From NCBI RefSeq assembly GCF_008360935.1, contig NZ_SRXO01000001.1, positions 310,001-374,000 on the forward strand: a stretch of DNA of 64,000 nucleotides, given 5' to 3'. The notes under the pieces are model-generated. The model made no database searches. It was not told the DNA's origin and saw nothing but the letters and a program-made list of their open reading frames with translations. The translations under genes were made by a program, and so were the position numbers. This stretch comes from Siccirubricoccus phaeus. Its GTDB lineage: Bacteria; Pseudomonadota; Alphaproteobacteria; Acetobacterales; Acetobacteraceae. Of the stretch, positions 60,966 to 64,000 are shown piece by piece (the first letter of the stretch is position 1; each line of letters starts with the position of its first letter).

Positions 60966-61400
60966 AGCCAGCGGGCGCCCGATCGAGAATCTGCTCAAGG
61001 CGCCTCTGGAGCGGTTTCACGCTGACTGTGCAGCGCGAAACCGCTCTAGCTTATGGACTGTAGAGCAGATCCACGCCTCCGGGCGATGCCGCCCTCCGGC
61101 GATCTGCTCTAGCGCGGGATCGGTTGAGCTGCGCTCACCCGCCCCGCTCTAGCTCATTGTTCGGTCGTGTGATTCACGGTTTCGGTCGATTCGACCTCAA
61201 CCGATCACGCTCTAGCGCTGCCGGCGCGGGCTCGGGCCGGCCGGCGAACCGATTCACCGGTATAATCTCCACGAAACCGCTGCGCGCTTTCATGGGAGCG
61301 CCGGATTTGCTCCATTCCCGGGGCCGCGCACGGCCTGCCATGGCAAGGCCGCGACAGGCATCGGGGAGCGTCAGCGGCCAGGGCATCCGAGGGGTATTGC
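60966..61400. other. Gap between comEC and the NUDIX gene
   Basis: 435 bp without a convincing gene. Its first half is taken up by the CTAG-associated inverted repeats (61009-61214). The second half (61215-61400) is plain GC-rich sequence in which I see no clear signal apart from a GAGGGGTATTGC stretch just before the NUDIX start. Confidence 0.45.
61009..61214. repeat. Three consecutive CTAG-associated inverted repeats
   Basis: Module 1: a 16-bp stem starting GAGCGGTTTC, one mismatch, 6-nt loop (61009-61046), followed by TCTAG. Module 2: perfect TAGAGCAGATC/GATCTGCTCTA arms (61061-61071, 61101-61111) around a smaller GC dyad. Module 3: perfect GATCGGTTGAG/CTCAACCGATC arms (61118-61128, 61196-61206) followed by CTCTAG. 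CTAG, normally rare in such genomes, occurs four times here (61046-61049, 61110-61113, 61149-61152, 61211-61214), at or beside the module ends. The style is known from alphaproteobacterial REP-like elements. Confidence 0.6.
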
Positions 61401-62117
61401 ATGCAGGGCTATGCGCTGCGGCCGGTGGCGGCCGGGCTGCGGCTGGAGCTGTTGCCGGGCGAGCGTGCCGTGCCGCCGGCCCTGGAACCGGCGGTGGCGG
61501 CTGCCTGGGCAGCGGCCCAGGCGCGCGCCGGCGGGCGGCTGTTCAACGGCCGGGTGTTCTCCGTGGAAAGCGCCTCGGCGGAGCGGCTGACCGGACGGCT
61601 GGTGGAATATCGGCAGGTGGTGGCGGGGTTCAGCGACCCGGCCCTGGCGGCGGCGCTGGAGGTCCGGCCGCTTTCCGTCTGCGGCGTGCTGCGGACGGCC
61701 GAGGGGGTGGTGTTCGGTCGCCGGAGCAAGGAGGCGACCTATGAGGCCGGCCTCTGGCAAATGCCCCCGGCCGGCAGCGTGGATGCCGGCGCGGTGCGGG
61801 ACGGCGCCGTGGATGCCGAGGCGGCGCTGCGCGCGGAGCTGGCCGAGGAGCTGGGGCTGGGCTGGGAGGCGGTGACGGCCTGCCGGCCCTTCGCCCTGGT
61901 GGAGCATCTCGGCTCCGGGGTGCGCGATCTCGGCTTCCTGCTGGACACGGCGCTGGGCTTCGCCGCGGTGGCGGCCGCCGCCGCCGCGCGCGGCAATGGC
62001 GAGTACCAGGAGCTGGTGGCGGTGCCGGAAGCCGAGCTGGCGGGGTGGCTGGCGGCAAGGCCAGGGCGGGTGGTGCCGGCGGCCGGGATGTTCCTCGGCG
62101 CGTTGGGGCTGGTCTAG
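61401..62117 (+). CDS. NUDIX hydrolase domain protein
   Basis: 238 aa. A ~90-residue N-terminal region (YALRPVAAGLRLELLPGERA) precedes the NUDIX fold. The strand VCGVLRTAEGVVFGRRSKEA leads to the NUDIX box, here AEAALRAELAEELGL (REUxEExGU with Ala-Glu in place of Arg-Glu), at about residues 133-150. The box retains the EExG metal ligands, but the expected Arg is Ala, so activity may be altered. Likely substrate is a nucleoside-diphosphate derivative. It stands alone on the plus strand and converges on the cupin gene. Confidence 0.8.
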   Translation: MQGYALRPVAAGLRLELLPGERAVPPALEPAVAAAWAAAQARAGGRLFNGRVFSVESASAERLTGRLVEYRQVVAGFSDPALAAALEVRPLSVCGVLRTAEGVVFGRRSKEATYEAGLWQMPPAGSVDAGAVRDGAVDAEAALRAELAEELGLGWEAVTACRPFALVEHLGSGVRDLGFLLDTALGFAAVAAAAAARGNGEYQELVAVPEAELAGWLAARPGRVVPAAGMFLGALGLV

Positions 62118-62127
62118 CTGCCCGCTT

Positions 62128-62149
62128 CCCTCCCCGCTGGCGGGGAGGG
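62128..62149. terminator. Terminator-like hairpin between convergent NUDIX and cupin genes
   Basis: Perfect 10-bp stem CCCTCCCCGC/GCGGGGAGGG with a 2-nt loop, 11 nt after the NUDIX stop, in the 135-bp spacer of two convergent genes. No T-tract is visible. It is not of the GGGGGCTTCGCCCCC family. Confidence 0.55.
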
Positions 62150-62252
62150 TCAGGGTGGGGGCGGTCCGGGCGGGTGGCGGCAGGGTCCGGTCAGTTCGCG
62201 GTCGGGGCCGGCACCCCCGCCCCGGTCCCCCGCCGGGTGGGGGAAGACCCGT

Positions 62253-62666
62253 TCAGCCCTGCGGCCCCTCCACCACCTTGGTCTCGAACTCGCCGGGCGA
62301 GGTGATCTCCAGCAATTCCATGTCGTCCGAATGCTCCAGCTCCCGGTGCGCGATGCCCGGGGCCTGCAGCACGCTGTCCCCCGCCTCCAGCCGCACCTCG
62401 CCGATATCGGCGTATTCGAAGCGCACCCAGCCGCGCAGGACGAAGACCAATTGGAAGTCCAGCGTGTGCGTGTGCCAGACCGGGTTCGCATGCTTGCCCG
62501 GAATGGCGCGGACCACATTGGCCCCGTAGGCCCCGGCGGTGGCGCCGGCGATGCCGAGGTCGCGGTAGCCGAAGAAGGGGCGCAATCCGGTATCGAAATT
62601 GGCGCTGGCGGCGTGGGTGACCGTGGTCCGCACCCGGAGGGTCGGGGCTGGGGCATCATCTGGCAT
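62253..62666 (-). CDS. Cupin-domain protein
   Basis: 137 aa from the ATG at 62666, which has GGAGGA upstream; the longer in-frame start is rejected. A single beta-barrel cupin domain: motif 1 is HANPVWHTHTLDFQLVFVLR (G-x5-HxH-x-E-like, with HTHT and a later Gln), motif 2 is LEAGDSVLQAPGIAHRELEH (PGxxH). The His pairs could bind iron, manganese or nickel. No signal peptide is visible. Such single-domain cupins include dioxygenases, isomerases and regulators; the role is not determinable. It is divergent from otsB. Confidence 0.85.
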   Translation of the reverse strand: MPDDAPAPTLRVRTTVTHAASANFDTGLRPFFGYRDLGIAGATAGAYGANVVRAIPGKHANPVWHTHTLDFQLVFVLRGWVRFEYADIGEVRLEAGDSVLQAPGIAHRELEHSDDMELLEITSPGEFETKVVEGPQG

Positions 62667-62995
62667 GGCGTCCTCCTTCGCATCTTCTGGTTGGGCATGC
62701 AGGCACAAGTTTCTATGGCGGGGCGTGTCCTCGCGCGTTTGTGACGTCACCGCCATTCCTGGCTGGCAAGGCCGGATCGGCGGCCCGGACCCTGCCGCAG
62801 CCTAGGCGAAAGCCCCGGCGCCAGCACCCCCCGAAGGCCACTTTCCTGCCAAAATTCGGCCACCCGGCCGCCGCCTGCGCGGCCGCCACGGGTCGCCGCA
62901 CCGCCCCGCGCGGGGCCCGGCGAACCGGCGCGGAGGCGGAAAATTCCGCGCCTTCGCGAGAAACCGAAACGCCCGCCACGGCTTTGAACCTGGCA
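62667..62995. other. Divergent region between cupin gene and otsB
   Basis: This 329-bp spacer must carry promoters for both directions. A perfect 10-bp palindrome GTGACGTCAC lies at 62741-62750 and is the only clear dyad seen. An in-frame extension of otsB runs to 62741, but its sequence is Ala/Arg/Gly-rich without family resemblance. Confidence 0.4.
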
Positions 62996-63784
62996 ATGTC
63001 CTGGCAGTTCAAGCTCCCTCCGCCGCCCCGCGCCCCGGCACAGGGTCCATTCCCCTTGGGCCCCTTCCACCGGCCGGCCCTCTTCCTCGATTTCGATGGC
63101 ACCCTGGTCGAAATCGCCGAACGCCCGGATGCGATCCGGGTGCCCGAGGATTTACCGAAGCTGCTGCACCGCCTGGCGGCCGCCCTGGACGGGGCCCTGG
63201 CCATCGTCAGCGGCCGGCCGCTCGGCGACCTCATCCATTACCTGCCGGTGCCGCTCCCCCTGGCCGGGGAGCATGGCGCGGCGCTGCGCCCGGTGCCGGA
63301 GGAACCACCGCTCCGCCCCGACCTGCCCCAGCCCCCCGCCGCCTGGCGCGCCCGGGCGGATGCGCTGGTCGCCGAATACCCCGGCACCCTGCTGGAGCCG
63401 AAGGCGCATGGCTTCGTCCTGCATTACCGCCAGGCGCCGGAGGCCGGCGCCCCGGCCCATGCCCTGATGGCCAGCCTGGTCGCCGAGGATCCGGCGGCCT
63501 TCACCCTGCTCGAGGCCCATATGGCCTGGGAGATCCGCCCGCGCGGCCCCTCCAAGGCCTCCGCCGTGCGGGCGCTGATGGCCGCGCCGCCCTTCGCCGG
63601 CCGCACGCCGCTCTTCATCGGTGACGACGTCACGGATGAGGAGGGGATGCGCGCCTGCCGCGAGCTGGGCGGCCAGGGCTGGCGGCTGCAGGAGGCCTTC
63701 GGCACCCCCGCCGAGCTGCGGCGCTGGCTGGCCCGCGCCCTGAACCCGCATGAGGTCCCGCCATCGCTGGAGGTTACGCCATGA
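62996..63784 (+). CDS. otsB: Trehalose-6-phosphate phosphatase
   Basis: This 262-aa HAD-superfamily enzyme of the OtsB subclass releases trehalose from trehalose 6-phosphate. ALFLDFDGTLVEIAERPDAI holds the catalytic Asp32/Asp34 (DxDGTL). LAIVSGRPLGDLIHYLPVPL is HAD motif II, GPSKASAVRALMA supplies the Lys of motif III and LFIGDDVTDEEGM the Mg-binding acidic motif IV near residue 208. I chose the ATG at 62996 since the HAD domain begins ~25 residues later. It overlaps otsA by four bases (ATGA): the standard otsBA order, for osmoprotection or desiccation tolerance. Confidence 0.95.
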   Translation: MSWQFKLPPPPRAPAQGPFPLGPFHRPALFLDFDGTLVEIAERPDAIRVPEDLPKLLHRLAAALDGALAIVSGRPLGDLIHYLPVPLPLAGEHGAALRPVPEEPPLRPDLPQPPAAWRARADALVAEYPGTLLEPKAHGFVLHYRQAPEAGAPAHALMASLVAEDPAAFTLLEAHMAWEIRPRGPSKASAVRALMAAPPFAGRTPLFIGDDVTDEEGMRACRELGGQGWRLQEAFGTPAELRRWLARALNPHEVPPSLEVTP

Positions 63785-64000
63785 GTCGCCTGGTCCTGGT
63801 TGCCAACCGGGTGCCCAACCCCAATGATCGGGGGGCCACCGCCGGCGGCCTGGCCGTGGCGCTGCGCGACGCCGTCAGCCGGCGCGACGCCATGTGGTTC
63901 GGCTGGAGCGGCAGCACCGCCGAGGCCACCGCCACCACGCCCCAGATCGAAACCCGCGGCCGCCTGACCTATGCGACGCTGGATCTGGGGAAGGAGGATT
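63781..64000 (+). CDS. otsA: Trehalose-6-phosphate synthase, N-terminal part (truncated by window end)
   Basis: Only the first ~73 codons are present. They begin MSRLVLVANRVPNPNDRGAT, followed by AGGLAVALRDAV and MWFGWSGST, the GT20 N-terminus with the glycine-rich UDP-glucose/glucose-6-phosphate loop. The enzyme makes trehalose 6-phosphate, the OtsB substrate. The frame is open to the window edge. The start overlaps the otsB stop (ATGA), so the pair is translationally coupled. Confidence 0.95.
   Translation, partial: MSRLVLVANRVPNPNDRGATAGGLAVALRDAVSRRDAMWFGWSGSTAEATATTPQIETRGRLTYATLDLGKED

Noticed and set aside
62741..62995. 85-codon N-terminal extension of otsB
   Set aside because: Low-complexity Ala/Arg/Pro sequence upstream of the HAD domain; the ATG at 62996 gives normal family length.

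Overview
The window is one contiguous piece of a very GC-rich chromosome that reads like an alphaproteobacterium of the Acetobacteraceae (Roseomonas-like). This placement is inference: it rests on the base composition, several orphan Bug/TctC-type receptors with twin-arginine-like leaders, the gene content, and intergenic DNA packed with GC-rich palindromes. No rRNA, tRNA, CRISPR array, prophage or intact insertion sequence was found.

Layout. 1-1004: 3' end of mfd. 1336-4502 (minus): a three-gene uracil-catabolism (URC) operon, GTP-cyclohydrolase-II-like urc1, urc4 and upp. 4628-5632: a Bug receptor. 5944-13440: glycogen operon glgP-glgB-glgC-glgA. 13612-23931 (minus): a tightly overlapped seven-gene operon with an ECF sigma factor, a small membrane protein in the anti-sigma position, a periplasmic sensor-like protein, a NodT-type outer-membrane lipoprotein, a membrane-fusion protein and two RND pumps. 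24065-31496 (minus): envelope polysaccharide genes (YdcF-like, two GT2, two GT4, a Wzx-like flippase and a priming sugar-phosphate transferase). 31802-34362: small unknown genes, an L-2-hydroxyglutarate-oxidase-like enzyme and a CPBP protease. 34370-38697: acyl-CoA catabolism genes (enoyl-CoA hydratase, HMG-CoA-lyase-like, CaiB-type CoA transferase, SDR). 38822-43028 (minus): Cys-rich secreted protein, MFS transporter, SDR, FMN-dependent 2-hydroxy-acid dehydrogenase. 43150-48101: a second glycan locus with two GT4 enzymes and two proteins I cannot assign. 48420-55490: large esterase-like hydrolase, two more Bug receptors, an amine-oxidase remnant, small envelope proteins and a peptide-type ABC binding protein. 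56040-62666: class II aldolase, gltX, comEC, a NUDIX hydrolase and a cupin. 62996-64000: otsB and the start of otsA. Storage (glg) and compatible-solute (ots) carbohydrate metabolism thus lie near the two ends.

The most unusual content is between the genes. Two ~300-bp structured elements (about 37565-37846 and 48110-48407) share an identical 22-nt core hairpin, a conserved 3' palindrome and the same order of helices, but the helix sequences differ while pairing is kept, including a C-G/T-A compensatory change. Other repeat families are a modular terminator-like family whose signature hairpin is GGGGGCTTCGCCCCC, concentrated between convergent genes; a second family with a TTGGAC/GTCCAA stem, one copy of which supplies the C-terminus of a glycosyltransferase; a four-unit tandem hairpin array at 40809-40985; and CTAG-associated inverted repeats at 61009-61214. 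A 549-bp non-coding stretch with four DnaA-box-like 9-mers (55617-55805) is a candidate origin or DnaA-binding locus.
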